NCBI RefSeq assembly: GCF_040427915.1
Contig: NZ_JBETXJ010000002.1
Location: 1,302,001-1,366,000 of the forward strand
Source of the DNA: Gardnerella vaginalis
GTDB taxonomy: Bacteria; Actinomycetota; Actinomycetes; Actinomycetales; Bifidobacteriaceae
DNA: 64,000 nucleotides
Direction: 5' to 3'
In this document: positions 1 through 10,457 of the stretch, piece after piece
Numbering within the stretch: the stretch's first letter is position 1
Layout of the letters: each line of letters opens with the position of its first letter
Translations under genes and position numbers: made by a program
The notes under the pieces: generated by a model
What the model was told of the DNA's origin: nothing
Databases searched by the model: none
Seen by the model: the letters and a program-made list of their open reading frames with translations, nothing else

Positions 1-963
1 GGTAGTTCAGCTAAAGCTCTTAATCCAGATAATCTATACGTATTATCATCAACCTCTCAAGCATACGCATGGCTAATGATGCTAATGTGTGATTGCGGTG
101 ATTCCGTTTTAGCTCCGACTCCTGGATATCCTCTTATAGAATCGATTGCAAGACTCCAAGGCGTAAAATCTATACCTTATCCGCTTGTTTATGATGGCTC
201 TTGGACTATTGATATTCCTAGGGTTAAAGAACTTTTAGAGAATACGTATAATCGTATTCGTGCACTTGTTTTAATAAACCCAAACAATCCAACAGGATCT
301 TATATAAAACCTCAAGAAAGAGAAGCATTATTGCAATTATGCAATAAAAATAATGTGGCAATTATAGCTGATGAAGTTTTTTATGATTATTGTCTAGAAC
401 CTTTTGATGGAAACTGTAGGTTAGCAGGTGAAGAATCTACGCTAGTTTTTGCTTTAGATGGATTCTCAAAGATGCTTGCAGCTCCGCATGCAAAAGTTGG
501 ATGGATTGAGGTTTCGGGTCCTAGTCAAGACGTACAGGATGCTATGAAACGCCTTGATGTTATTGCTGATGATTTTCTTCCAATTGGTGCAACTGTATCA
601 GAAAGAATTCCAGAATTATTGCAATGTGCTAAAGAACAAACCGATCTTGTTCAAAACAGAGTGATGTCGAATCTTAAAACTCTTAGAACAATTCTCGCAA
701 ACTATTCAAATTGTTGTGTTAGTGCATTGCGTGCAGAAGGCGGATGGAATATTCTTATCCGTGTTCCATCATGTTTAGATGATGATGATTTAGCTTTAAG
801 ACTTATGCAAGATTATCATCTTGTTTCTCAGCCTGGCTATTACTTTGATATGCCGAATAATGGATATTTGGCATTATCTTTGCTGCCAGAAGAAAAACAA
901 TTTGTGTATGGTGTTAAAGCGTTGCTAGATACTGTTCATACAATGTTGGAAGAATTAAATTAA
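1..963 (+). CDS. PLP-dependent aminotransferase, class I/II fold (5' partial)
   Basis: The frame is open from base 1, so the N-terminus lies outside the window; the first in-window ATG (76) is internal. Visible motifs are those of fold-type I aminotransferases: NPNNPTG near residue 90 of the ATG-numbered frame, an ADEVFYDY stretch with the Asp that contacts the PLP ring nitrogen, and the FSKMLAAPHAKVGW segment holding the candidate Schiff-base lysine. It probably transfers an amino group between an amino acid and a 2-oxoacid in the cytoplasm. The substrate cannot be read from the sequence. It converges on the membrane-protein gene on the other strand with only 9 bases between stop codons and no obvious hairpin. 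Confidence 0.9.
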   Translation, partial: GSSAKALNPDNLYVLSSTSQAYAWLMMLMCDCGDSVLAPTPGYPLIESIARLQGVKSIPYPLVYDGSWTIDIPRVKELLENTYNRIRALVLINPNNPTGSYIKPQEREALLQLCNKNNVAIIADEVFYDYCLEPFDGNCRLAGEESTLVFALDGFSKMLAAPHAKVGWIEVSGPSQDVQDAMKRLDVIADDFLPIGATVSERIPELLQCAKEQTDLVQNRVMSNLKTLRTILANYSNCCVSALRAEGGWNILIRVPSCLDDDDLALRLMQDYHLVSQPGYYFDMPNNGYLALSLLPEEKQFVYGVKALLDTVHTMLEELN

Positions 964-972
964 TGAAACCAA

Positions 973-3192
973 TTAGATTAATGTGAACCAGCATCTCACA
1001 GTATGCCACATTTGAGGATTAAAACGTAGTATTGAGTCTTCTCTACCTGGTACGAACCAGCTTAGAAAAGCTATTGCTATGGAGAAAAATAGAAGACCAC
1101 AAATAACGAATCGCAGTAAATAGCATAATGTTTTCGTTTTCCAAGTGTCACATACTGTGATATCAGCATATTTTTGTAGCAAAGAGTTAATACCTATTAT
1201 TGCGCTTAAAGCGAAAAGCCATGCAAAATCCGCAATATATCGCCATCCTATACCAGCTTTTAAGCTGTCAAAAACAATAACAATTGTGCCAGAAATTACA
1301 GATATTATAGCTAATCTTGCAGCGGTTTTACTCATGTTTCTAGCCATTGTGAAAACGCATATAATTCCTAGTAATGCCAGTGGAGATAATGTAAACATTC
1401 CACCAATCATCGGCTCGGCATATTGCCATTTTTCAAAAGCAATAGGCTGAATTGCTATCCAAGGGAAAGTTGATATAAAACGTATTGGCAAAGCTATATA
1501 ACTTAGGATAGAAGGAATGATGTTCTGCGAAGGAAGACGCATTGTAGTCATATCTGTAATCGTAATCTGATATTCATTGCCAAAATTAAAAGGAGACCCA
1601 AATCTTAAAGCATTATATAATCCGATTGGTATTGCAACTATTATAAATGGAATAATTATGCAAAGAATTAGTTTTAATAAGTTTTTAAGATTTTCTATAG
1701 ATTTTTTGTCACTAATAATCAAATTTTTAATATATGAATAAAAATGAGTATAAAATAGCGGAATTGCGAATAGAAAAGCGATTATAAAAGTTGGTCTACA
1801 ACCAAGATTAAAAGCAATAAACAATGATCCTGCTGCAATATGCTTAAACGATACTATTGATGATGGTTTTAATTGTTCCACTATTTTGTGCGTTTTTGTA
1901 GTTTCTTCATCTTTAATAGACCCGAGATAAAACCATAATCCAAGTGAAGTGAAGAATAATGATGCGGCCATTGGAACTGAATAAAAGGATGTTCTAAACC
2001 ACAAGTAAACGGTGTTTGAAGTAATAAAGAATAAGGTTAAACAAATTGATACACAGGCAAGAGTTGCCTGAGGATTAACGCGTTTAATTAGACGAATAAC
2101 CAATAGTGAGCCAAAAATTAAAAATCCAATTAAGCATATGAAAGTGGCTATTGTTGTAGGGAGCATGGCTCCACCAGGAATCCACAAATTAGATATAATC
2201 TTATACGGTATAAAGAATAAAACAACTGGAATTACACCAAAATACGAATACCAATGACCCTTATAATACGCATGATCCCAATAAATATTGTGTACACAAT
2301 CAGAAAGAAGATTATTTCTTTCAATTGGATCATACGGATTAGGTAATTTTTGCATTTGCGGCGGAACAGGTAAATCAAGATGTGTCTTACCTTTAAGTAG
2401 AGCGTCTGCTGTACGTGCATATTGATCAAAATCGTAAGTGTAGTTTCCAGCAACATCAAAATGCATTGGAATACCGTTAAAAACATTCCAAAATATTGCA
2501 AAAATGGCAATCAAAAGGAAAGGTGTCCAGAATAAAGTGAGTAAAAGCCTTTGATTAATACTTTTTGTATTAAGTTTGATTTTCCATAATTTAGACCAAG
2601 GATTCCACAAAGAAATCAAAATTGAAACGACTATAAGAAGAAAAACGCGACCCCAATTCCAGCTAAAAGGTGCTCTAACATTTGCTTTAGCATCCTCAAC
2701 GTCTACAACATCTCCTTTAGGATGTTGTATCCATAATCTAAGAGTGCTTTTAACTCCAATTGCTTGATCTGGAACTGGAAGCATAGCAAAACTAATGGCT
2801 CTAGGGTTGGTGCTCAAAGGCTTTCCAGCGATTTTATTAACATCAATTCGTACATGTACATCTGTTTTAACAGGATTTTTGCCAATTTTTTTCGGAGTAA
2901 TTAGTGAAGGCTTAAGCTGAATATACGGCGAAGATCCGTCGGAATTAACTTCTAAATAAGATTCCGAAGGATCGGTAATTAAAAGTCCTCCAGAAGAAAG
3001 TCTTTCAATACCTGGACCAGTTGCATTGTGTGCAAACATACTATCTGTGCTGCCAGTAACACTATTCCAAAATGGAATATTCCCAACAGTGCATTCAAAC
3101 AATGCTATTAACAGCAAGATTGCTAAAGGAGCGCGAAGAACATAGAAAATGTGTTGTAGCGTAAAATTAGCAAGTCTAGCTGTTGGTCTCAT
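973..3192 (-). CDS. Large polytopic membrane protein, possibly GT-C-like
   Basis: 739 residues. One hydrophobic segment near residues 15-35 is followed by a polar, presumably extracytoplasmic domain to about residue 175, then roughly ten further membrane segments. One loop (about residues 245-310) is rich in Tyr, Trp and His and reads like the extracytoplasmic loop of membrane glycosyltransferases of the GT-C type, but no metal-binding DxD signature is certain. It starts 14 bases downstream of the ABC-F stop codon, so the two are likely co-transcribed. Substrate and reaction are not assignable from the sequence. A GT-C enzyme for a cell-surface glycan is an inference from topology only. Confidence 0.8.
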   Translation of the reverse strand: MRPTARLANFTLQHIFYVLRAPLAILLLIALFECTVGNIPFWNSVTGSTDSMFAHNATGPGIERLSSGGLLITDPSESYLEVNSDGSSPYIQLKPSLITPKKIGKNPVKTDVHVRIDVNKIAGKPLSTNPRAISFAMLPVPDQAIGVKSTLRLWIQHPKGDVVDVEDAKANVRAPFSWNWGRVFLLIVVSILISLWNPWSKLWKIKLNTKSINQRLLLTLFWTPFLLIAIFAIFWNVFNGIPMHFDVAGNYTYDFDQYARTADALLKGKTHLDLPVPPQMQKLPNPYDPIERNNLLSDCVHNIYWDHAYYKGHWYSYFGVIPVVLFFIPYKIISNLWIPGGAMLPTTIATFICLIGFLIFGSLLVIRLIKRVNPQATLACVSICLTLFFITSNTVYLWFRTSFYSVPMAASLFFTSLGLWFYLGSIKDEETTKTHKIVEQLKPSSIVSFKHIAAGSLFIAFNLGCRPTFIIAFLFAIPLFYTHFYSYIKNLIISDKKSIENLKNLLKLILCIIIPFIIVAIPIGLYNALRFGSPFNFGNEYQITITDMTTMRLPSQNIIPSILSYIALPIRFISTFPWIAIQPIAFEKWQYAEPMIGGMFTLSPLALLGIICVFTMARNMSKTAARLAIISVISGTIVIVFDSLKAGIGWRYIADFAWLFALSAIIGINSLLQKYADITVCDTWKTKTLCYLLRFVICGLLFFSIAIAFLSWFVPGREDSILRFNPQMWHTVRCWFTLI

Positions 3193-3206
3193 AGCAATCC
3201 TAAATC

Positions 3207-4814
3207 CTATTCTTCCGCAACCAAATCAAGATAATCATCACTCCACAAATCTTCGTCACCGTCTGGCATAAGAAGGACTCGTTCAGGGTTTAACGCAAGA
3301 ACTGCTCCTTCATCGTGAGTAACCAATACAATAGCGCCTTCGTATTTTGCAATGGCTTTAAGAATTTCATCTCTAGAAGCTGGATCTAAATTGTTAGTAG
3401 GCTCATCGAGCAAAAGCACGTTTGCTTTTGAAGTTACAAGAGTTGCCAAGGCTAGACGAGTTTTTTCGCCTCCCGAAAGCACTTTAGCTGGCTTCATTGC
3501 GTCATCTCCAGAAAATAGGAAGCTTCCTAGCATAGATCTTGCTTGAGTGTCGTTTAAATCTGGAGCAACATGCTGAAGATTTTCTAATACTGTAGCATCT
3601 AAATCCAAAGTGTCGTGTTCCTGAGCAAAATAGCCAATCTTGCAGCCATGCCCATAGTTTACGATGCCAGTATCTGCACTTTCTTCTCCAGCTAGAATAC
3701 GCAAAGTGGTTGTTTTACCAGCACCGTTATATCCAAGAATAACAACTCTTGAACCTTTATCTATAGCCAAATTTATGCCTGCAAATACAATATTGGATCC
3801 ATAAGCTTTTGAAATATCTTCAGCCATAATAGGTGTTCGTCCACAAGGAGTAGGTTCTGGAAAACGAATATCTGCTACTTTCTCGCGGCTTTGTGCTTCG
3901 CTTGTTTCATTCAACAGTCGTTCAGCCCTACGCATCATGTTTTGAGCTGCCACTGCTTTAGTTGCTTTTGCATGTAAACGAATACCTTGTTTCATAAGGC
4001 GTTCAGCCTTTTTTTCAGCCACTTCGCGTTCTCTGCGCCTGCGTTCTTCGTCTACAACGCGTTGATGTAAGTATGCTTTCCAACCCATTGAATACATGTC
4101 TATTTGAGCCAATTGTGCATCTAAATGCCAGACTTTATTTACAACCTCATCCAGCAATTCTGTTGAATGTGATATCACTAAGAATCCACCAGAGAATTTT
4201 TTCAAATAGTTTCTCAACCAAATTATAGAATCTGCATCTAAGTGGTTAGTAGGCTCATCTAAAATCAGCGTGTCTGCATCGGAGAAAAGTATTCGTGCAA
4301 GTTCAATTCGTCTACGTTGACCGCCAGATAGAGTTCCAAGAGCTTGCTTCATAATTTCTTGTGGAAGCCCAAGGCTGTTTGCCATCGATATTGCTTCCGA
4401 TTGCACAGCGTATCCACCAGCTTTTTCAAAGTCTTCAATGGCTTTGTCGTAGCGATTCATGGCTTTCGTCATAATATCTGGATCTGGATTCGTCATCTCT
4501 TTTTCTGCTTTTCGTATACGAGATACAATTGACGAAATGTCGCGAGCGCTCATGATTCGATCTAATGCGCTTTGTTCTGGGTCTGCTGCATGAGTATCTT
4601 GTGGTAGATACCCCAATCCACCGCTTACTCGTACGGTTCCGCCAGCAGGGAGCATTTCTCCTGTTATTACTCGTGTAAGAGTTGTTTTTCCAGCTCCATT
4701 CCTTCCAACTAAGCCGATTTTGTCGCCTTTTGTTACATGAAAGTCGGTAGGGTTTAATAGCGTACGCGCACCAATTTGTATAGTTAATCCTTGTGCGTCA
4801 ATAGCCATTTGCAC
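3207..4814 (-). CDS. ABC-F family ATPase (ribosome-associated type)
   Basis: 535 residues with two ABC ATPase domains and no membrane segments. The Walker A motifs are GRNGAGKTT near residue 38 and GYNGAGKTT near 358. The signatures are LSGGQRRR and LSGGEKTR, and both Walker B motifs end in DEPTN(H/N)LD. The charged linker (about 255-310) is rich in Arg, Lys and Ala, as in ABC-F proteins that act on the ribosomal E site (EttA, Uup and resistance types). Which subgroup it belongs to is not decidable by eye. A consensus-like SD (AAGGAGTG on the minus strand) precedes the ATG. The downstream membrane protein probably shares its transcript. It is not a transporter despite the family name. Confidence 0.9.
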   Translation of the reverse strand: MQMAIDAQGLTIQIGARTLLNPTDFHVTKGDKIGLVGRNGAGKTTLTRVITGEMLPAGGTVRVSGGLGYLPQDTHAADPEQSALDRIMSARDISSIVSRIRKAEKEMTNPDPDIMTKAMNRYDKAIEDFEKAGGYAVQSEAISMANSLGLPQEIMKQALGTLSGGQRRRIELARILFSDADTLILDEPTNHLDADSIIWLRNYLKKFSGGFLVISHSTELLDEVVNKVWHLDAQLAQIDMYSMGWKAYLHQRVVDEERRRREREVAEKKAERLMKQGIRLHAKATKAVAAQNMMRRAERLLNETSEAQSREKVADIRFPEPTPCGRTPIMAEDISKAYGSNIVFAGINLAIDKGSRVVILGYNGAGKTTTLRILAGEESADTGIVNYGHGCKIGYFAQEHDTLDLDATVLENLQHVAPDLNDTQARSMLGSFLFSGDDAMKPAKVLSGGEKTRLALATLVTSKANVLLLDEPTNNLDPASRDEILKAIAKYEGAIVLVTHDEGAVLALNPERVLLMPDGDEDLWSDDYLDLVAEE

Positions 4815-4956
4815 CCACTCCTTAAAATAATGCTTTTAATCTGAATATCTTCAAAATGTGTTAGCCAAACTCACAATTATACAGTTAGGCTTGCATAGTT
4901 TTTACTAAAGGATTTTATCTTTTATTTTTCTATGTATTTCGTCAACACGCAGAAAA

Positions 4957-4985
4957 TTATCTACTTCGAACAAGTGTTCTATAAT
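4957..4985 (+). promoter_or_regulatory. uvrA promoter with embedded LexA (SOS) box
   Basis: A possible -35 TTATCT (4957-4962) and a perfect -10 TATAAT (4980-4985) are separated by 17 bases. The 3' part of that spacer is GAAC-AAGT-GTTC (4968-4979), flanked by TC on the left. This matches the GAACnnnnGTTC core of LexA boxes known from Gram-positive bacteria and actinobacteria. A second TATAAT lies at 4997-5002. LexA bound here would block polymerase, so uvrA is predicted to be induced by DNA damage. An 8-bp hairpin (5011-5018 with 5036-5043) follows in the leader. Confidence 0.75.
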
Positions 4986-5069
4986 TAATCGTATTGTATA
5001 ATTAATGCTCAATCAAGAATGGGTTTGGTGCAAAGTCTTGATTCTTAAAATAGCTCTTAGGGAGGCAGA

Positions 5070-8000
5070 ATGCAAAGCAAATCAGATTCTTCGCAAAACA
5101 TGCAATTACCTTTATCCCAAGATGCAATTTTAGATAACAAAAACCGTGAATGTGCTAAAAAAGCTGACATCTTGCAATCTATGCTCGATTCTGCTCAGCC
5201 TGTAAAAGACAATGACAATTTAGTATATGATTTGTCTTCTGTTCCTTCAGATTTAAAGATAACCATACAAGGAGCTAGAGAACACAATTTAAAAAATGTT
5301 AGTTTACAATTGCCTAGAAATCGTATGATTGTTTTTACTGGATTATCAGGATCTGGTAAGTCTTCGCTTGCATTCGATACTCTTTTTGCAGAAGGTCAAA
5401 GAAGGTATGTTGAGTCATTAAGCGCATATGCTAGGCAATTCCTTGGAAGAATGGATAAACCAGATGTAGATTTTATTGAGGGATTAAGCCCAGCTGTATC
5501 TATTGATCAAAAAACTACTAATCGTAACCCTCGTTCTACTGTTGGAACAATCACAGAAGTTTATGATTATTTAAGGCTTCTTTTTGCTAGAGTTGGAATT
5601 CCTCATTGCCCTAAATGTGGTGAGCTTGTCAGTGCTCAAACACCACAACAAATGGCTAATTCTATACTTTCTTTACCAGAAAGAACAAGATTGCAGATAT
5701 TAGCACCTGTTGTTAATGGCAGAAAAGGCGAATTCAAAGATACAATTACTCTTCTTAGATCAGATGGTTATTCGAGAGCACTTATAGATGGTCAGATGAA
5801 AGAACTTTCTGAAGATATTACTTTAGAAAAACAGAAGAAACATACAATCGAAGTTGTAATAGATAGATTAATTATAAAAGATGGCATACGTACTCGTTTG
5901 ACTGATTCTATAGAAACGGCTCTGAAACTTTCTAAAGGAGTTGTTATAGCTGATTTTGTAGATGAATCTGTTGATTCTAAAAACAGGCGCCGAAGTTTTT
6001 CTGAGCACAGAGCTTGTCCTAACAATCACCAGCTTAATTTATCAGAAATAGAGCCTAGAACATTCTCATTCAACGCTCCTTATGGAGCGTGCCCTGATTG
6101 CTCAGGAATAGGATATAACTTAGAAATTGACCCTAATCTTGTTGTGCCGAATGTAGAAAAATCACTTAATGAAGGTGCTATAGAACCTTGGGCACTAAAT
6201 AAATCTGCAGGAGAATACTATAGGCATGTGCTACAAGGACTAAGTGTTGAACTTGGTTTTAGTATGGATACACCATGGTGTGAATTGTCGAAAGATACGC
6301 AAAATTCAATACTTTATGGGCATGATTTTGAAGTAAAAGTATCTTATAAAAATCGATGGGGAAGACAGAGGGAATATTCAACAGGATTCGAAGGCGTAGT
6401 GCGCACTCTTATGCGCAAGCATGATGAAACAGACTCAGATCAAATGCGCCAATACTACGAGTCGTACATGCGAGAAGTTCCATGCTTAACATGTAACGGT
6501 AAACGATTGCGTCCAGAAGTCTTAGCAGTAACAATAAACTCATACTCAATTGCAGATGTATGTGATATGCCAATAGAAAAAAGTCTTGAATGGATTAATT
6601 CTTTAAAACTAGAAGGATCAAGCAAGATAATTGCTAAAGAAATTGTAAAAGAAATCAAGGCAAGATTAGGATTCTTAAATGATGTTGGCTTAAATTATTT
6701 AACTCTTTCTAGAGCCGCAAAAACACTTTCAGGTGGAGAGGCACAAAGAATAAGACTGGCGACTCAAATTGGATCTGGACTAGTTGGAGTCATGTACGTT
6801 CTTGACGAGCCTTCAATAGGATTACATCAAAGAGACAATGAGAAACTCATATCAACATTGCACAATCTTCGCGACTTAGGTAACACGCTTATAGTTGTTG
6901 AACATGATGAAGATACAATTCGACAATCCGACTGGTTAGTAGATATTGGACCCGAAGCTGGAGAAAACGGTGGAGAAGTAGTATATTGCGGACCAGCAAA
7001 TCACATAAAAGATGCAAAACGCTCAATCACAGGAGACTATATTGCAAAAAGAAAATGCATAGAAATTCCTAAAAATCGTCGAAAAATAAACAAAAATCGT
7101 TTACTAACTATTGTTGGAGCAAAAGAACACAACCTTAAAAATATAGATGTACAAATACCTTTAGGCGTATTTACTTGCATAACAGGAGTATCTGGATCTG
7201 GAAAATCTAGTCTTATAAACTCTATACTCTACCCAGTTTTAGCAGATAAACTAAACGGCGCTCGCATTGTTCCAGGGCTTCATAAACGAGTTGATGGTAT
7301 TGAAAATTGTGACAAGGTTGTTCATGTAGACCAAAATCCTATTGGTAGAACGCCAAGATCAAATCCTGCGACTTACACTGGTGTCTGGGACAAAATACGT
7401 ACACTTTTTGCTCAAACACCAGAAGCAAAAGTTAGAGGTTATGGTCCTGGAAGATTCTCGTTTAATGTAAAAGGAGGAAGATGCGAAGCTTGCAGCGGAG
7501 ACGGAACGCTGAAAATTGAAATGAATTTTTTGCCAGATGTATACGTACAATGTGAAGAATGTCATGGGAAAAGGTACAACAGAGATACTCTAGACGTAAC
7601 GTATAACGGTAAAACCGTTTCAGACGTGCTGAATATGCCAATTGCTGAAGCTGCTGTATTCTTTAAAGCATATCCATCCATTTCAAGATATTTGGATACT
7701 CTTGTACAAGTTGGTCTTGGATATATTAAACTAGGACAAAGTGCTCCAACATTATCTGGTGGAGAATCACAAAGAGTAAAGCTTGCTACAGAGTTGCAAA
7801 AACGTTCAACTGGCAAAACTGTTTATATTCTTGATGAGCCTACAACTGGATTGCACTTTGAAGATGTTCGTAAACTTTTAAGCGTTCTTCAATCTTTGGT
7901 AGATAAAGGCAATACTGTAATAGTTATTGAACACAATCTTGATGTTGTAAAATGCGCGGATTGGATTATTGATTTAGGACCAGAGGGAGGAGACAAAGGC

Positions 8001-8093
8001 GGCGAAATAGTAATCACTGGCACTCCAGAAGAAGTTGCAAAATCGAAAGAAAGTTGGACGGGCAAATTCTTAAAGCCTATGCTCAAATCTTAA
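5070..8093 (+). CDS. uvrA: UvrABC system protein A (excinuclease ABC subunit A)
   Basis: DNA damage-recognition ATPase of nucleotide excision repair; it loads UvrB on lesions. 1007 residues, slightly longer than the usual 940-970 because of a polar N-terminal extension of about 65 residues before the [13 protein letters not shown] start of the conserved core. Two ABC modules are present: Walker [10 protein letters not shown] near residue 93 and GVSGSGKSS near 710, with signatures LSGGEAQR and LSGGESQR. Zinc-binding pairs include CPKC/CPNNH, CPDC with CLTC, and CEAC with CEEC. The SD GGGAGG precedes the ATG. A LexA-type box sits in its promoter. uvrC follows after 44 bases, so the two repair genes are probably one transcript. 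Confidence 0.97.
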   Translation: MQSKSDSSQNMQLPLSQDAILDNKNRECAKKADILQSMLDSAQPVKDNDNLVYDLSSVPSDLKITIQGAREHNLKNVSLQLPRNRMIVFTGLSGSGKSSLAFDTLFAEGQRRYVESLSAYARQFLGRMDKPDVDFIEGLSPAVSIDQKTTNRNPRSTVGTITEVYDYLRLLFARVGIPHCPKCGELVSAQTPQQMANSILSLPERTRLQILAPVVNGRKGEFKDTITLLRSDGYSRALIDGQMKELSEDITLEKQKKHTIEVVIDRLIIKDGIRTRLTDSIETALKLSKGVVIADFVDESVDSKNRRRSFSEHRACPNNHQLNLSEIEPRTFSFNAPYGACPDCSGIGYNLEIDPNLVVPNVEKSLNEGAIEPWALNKSAGEYYRHVLQGLSVELGFSMDTPWCELSKDTQNSILYGHDFEVKVSYKNRWGRQREYSTGFEGVVRTLMRKHDETDSDQMRQYYESYMREVPCLTCNGKRLRPEVLAVTINSYSIADVCDMPIEKSLEWINSLKLEGSSKIIAKEIVKEIKARLGFLNDVGLNYLTLSRAAKTLSGGEAQRIRLATQIGSGLVGVMYVLDEPSIGLHQRDNEKLISTLHNLRDLGNTLIVVEHDEDTIRQSDWLVDIGPEAGENGGEVVYCGPANHIKDAKRSITGDYIAKRKCIEIPKNRRKINKNRLLTIVGAKEHNLKNIDVQIPLGVFTCITGVSGSGKSSLINSILYPVLADKLNGARIVPGLHKRVDGIENCDKVVHVDQNPIGRTPRSNPATYTGVWDKIRTLFAQTPEAKVRGYGPGRFSFNVKGGRCEACSGDGTLKIEMNFLPDVYVQCEECHGKRYNRDTLDVTYNGKTVSDVLNMPIAEAAVFFKAYPSISRYLDTLVQVGLGYIKLGQSAPTLSGGESQRVKLATELQKRSTGKTVYILDEPTTGLHFEDVRKLLSVLQSLVDKGNTVIVIEHNLDVVKCADWIIDLGPEGGDKGGEIVITGTPEEVAKSKESWTGKFLKPMLKS

Positions 8094-8137
8094 AGGAATA
8101 TAGTTAAATAGTATTTTTATGAAAGGAGGTGAACAGA

Positions 8138-10369
8138 ATGGAAATTGTGAATAATAACATAGATATCAAAGAAGATGTTATAAGCAGTCAAGGCAAATGG
8201 AAGAAAACTCACCTATCTAATTGTGATATAAGTACTACTGACATTTTGAACAATTCAGTTAAAAATAATTTTGGAGCATCACTTTTAGGCGACACGAGAG
8301 ACTTATTTAGACCAAAAACTTCTGATATTCCAAATCAACCGGGAGTATACAAGTGGAGAGATGAGAAGGGGAAAGTAATATACGTTGGAAAAGCAAAAAG
8401 TTTAAGAAATAGGTTGTCTAATTATTTTCAACCGTTAAATCAGCTTCATCCTAGAACTCAGTCGATGGTTTTAACAGCTCGAAGCCTAGAATGGACCGTC
8501 GTAAACACTGAGCTTGAAGCTTTAACACTAGAATACACGTGGATTAAGGAGTTTAATCCACGTTTTAATGTTGTTTTTAAAGATGATAAAACATATCCAT
8601 ATCTTGCCGTATCTGTGAATGATGATTTTCCAAGAGTCTGGATCACAAGAAATAGGAATTCTAAATCAACTAGATACTTCGGTCCATATGCGAAAGTGTG
8701 GCAGCTAAGGCACAGCCTAGATTCTTTACTTAAGACTTTTCCTGTAAGAACGTGTAGACAATCCGTTTTTGTCAAGGCTCATAAAACTGGTAGACCTTGT
8801 CTTCTTGCAGCTATTGGAAAATGCTCTGCACCTTGCATTGCAAAAGTGGATCGTAAAACTCACAGACATAATGTTGAACAATTAGTAGGTGTACTAACTG
8901 GTTCTATAGGTGATTCTTACATTAACGATTTAACAAGAGAAATGAAAGAATCCAGCGATAATCTTGATTTTGAGAATGCTGCAAAAATAAGAGATAAAAT
9001 AAACATTTTTAAAACCGTTATGCAACAAAATTCTGTTGTTTTTGACGAGAACGTTGAAGCAGATGTTTTTGGTTTTAGTGGAGATTCTCTAGAGGCATGC
9101 GTCCACGCATTCTTTGTTCGCGAAGGCTTATTGCGAGGAGAGAAAAATTGGCAGGTTGAAAGAAGCGAGGATATTAGCGATGCAGATATAATAGCTAATT
9201 TGCTTATGCGAGTTTATTCAGAATATGAATCAAATAATAATTTGCAATATGAAGACTCTTTGAAAATAGAGCAATCAAGAAATGCATTGCAGATTGACTT
9301 GGAGAATACCAAGAGTAAATATATTGACTCAGCGTATCGTGCAAAAACCACAAAAGAGCGTAAAAAAAGGCAGGAATCAACAGGAAGGGGAGATTTGCTA
9401 GACCCAATTACCCCAATCCCTAGAGAAATAATCATTCCTTTTGGGATATCACAGAATCAATGTGAAAATTTGGAAAATTGGTTAAGCAAATTGCGTGGAT
9501 CTAAAGTTAGCATTAAGGTTCCTGAACGTGGCGATAAACGAAATCTTATGAATCAAGCAAATGATAATGCTAAACAATCATTAATGAGACTGAAATCCAG
9601 CAGAATCAGCAGTTTAGAGGCAAGAAGTAGCGCCATGAACGAGGTGGCCGATGCTCTTGGAATGAGCGAATCTCCTTTGCGTATTGAATGTTATGATATT
9701 TCCAATACGGTAAATGGAGAATATCAGGTTGCATCAATGGTTGTATTTGAAGATGGTATTGCTAAACCTAGCGAGTACAGAAGATTCTCCATAAAAGGGT
9801 CTGATGGCAACGGAAAACTTGATGATTTGAGCGCATTGTATGAAACTATTTCTAGGCGTTTTAAGCATACAAGTAGTGGCGATGTAGATGATGATTACGG
9901 AGAAAATCTTGAAAAATCAAAATATAAAAAATTCGCTTATACGCCTAATCTTATAGTTGTTGACGGGGGTAGAGAACAAGCCAGAGCAGCCCAAAAAGCT
10001 ATGATAGATTGTGGCATAAAAAATATAGTCGTATGCGGTTTGGCTAAAAAGCTTGAAGAAGTTTGGCTTCCTGATAATGAATACCCAATTATTCTTAAAC
10101 GAAGCTCCCAAGGATTATATTTGCTACAGAGAGCTAGAGATGAATCGCATCGTTTTGCTATAACTTATCATAGGCAAAAAAGAAGAAGAGCTATGCTAAA
10201 TTCGTCGCTAGACTCGATTCCTGGTATTGGAGAGTTTTACAAAAAACGTCTTCTTTCCGTATTTGGTAGTGTTAAGAAATTAAAAGATGCGAGTATTGAC
10301 GATTTACAAAAGGTCTCTGGCATTGGTCAAGCTAAAGCTAAATCTATTTACGAATCATTGCATAAGTGA
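8138..10369 (+). CDS. uvrC: UvrABC system protein C (excinuclease ABC subunit C)
   Basis: Makes the dual incisions in nucleotide excision repair. 743 residues from the ATG at 8138. That start is preferred over a GTG at 8129 because the SD AAAGGAGG (8122-8129) overlaps the GTG but is ideally spaced from the ATG. Domains in order: a polar extension (about 1-60), GIY-YIG nuclease (PGVYKW ... VIYVGKAKSLRNRL, about 65-145), UvrB-binding UVR motif (about 265-300), the RNase H-like 5' nuclease (ECYDIS ... VVDGG), and C-terminal helix-hairpin-helix repeats (IPGIGEFYKKRL, VSGIGQAKAKSI). Both the N-terminal extension and a basic low-complexity stretch near residues 395-415 are additions to the usual roughly 600-residue protein. 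Confidence 0.96.
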   Translation: MEIVNNNIDIKEDVISSQGKWKKTHLSNCDISTTDILNNSVKNNFGASLLGDTRDLFRPKTSDIPNQPGVYKWRDEKGKVIYVGKAKSLRNRLSNYFQPLNQLHPRTQSMVLTARSLEWTVVNTELEALTLEYTWIKEFNPRFNVVFKDDKTYPYLAVSVNDDFPRVWITRNRNSKSTRYFGPYAKVWQLRHSLDSLLKTFPVRTCRQSVFVKAHKTGRPCLLAAIGKCSAPCIAKVDRKTHRHNVEQLVGVLTGSIGDSYINDLTREMKESSDNLDFENAAKIRDKINIFKTVMQQNSVVFDENVEADVFGFSGDSLEACVHAFFVREGLLRGEKNWQVERSEDISDADIIANLLMRVYSEYESNNNLQYEDSLKIEQSRNALQIDLENTKSKYIDSAYRAKTTKERKKRQESTGRGDLLDPITPIPREIIIPFGISQNQCENLENWLSKLRGSKVSIKVPERGDKRNLMNQANDNAKQSLMRLKSSRISSLEARSSAMNEVADALGMSESPLRIECYDISNTVNGEYQVASMVVFEDGIAKPSEYRRFSIKGSDGNGKLDDLSALYETISRRFKHTSSGDVDDDYGENLEKSKYKKFAYTPNLIVVDGGREQARAAQKAMIDCGIKNIVVCGLAKKLEEVWLPDNEYPIILKRSSQGLYLLQRARDESHRFAITYHRQKRRRAMLNSSLDSIPGIGEFYKKRLLSVFGSVKKLKDASIDDLQKVSGIGQAKAKSIYESLHK

Positions 10370-10457
10370 CATTGATATTCAATAGAATTATCTTATAAAT
10401 TAGTTAAATAATTTTCGGCATGTTGATTCGTCATGATAAGACACTAGCCTTGTAAGT

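Noticed and set aside
8129..8137. GTG at 8129 as the start of uvrC
   Set aside because: The GTG overlaps the SD itself. The ATG at 8138 has ideal spacing.
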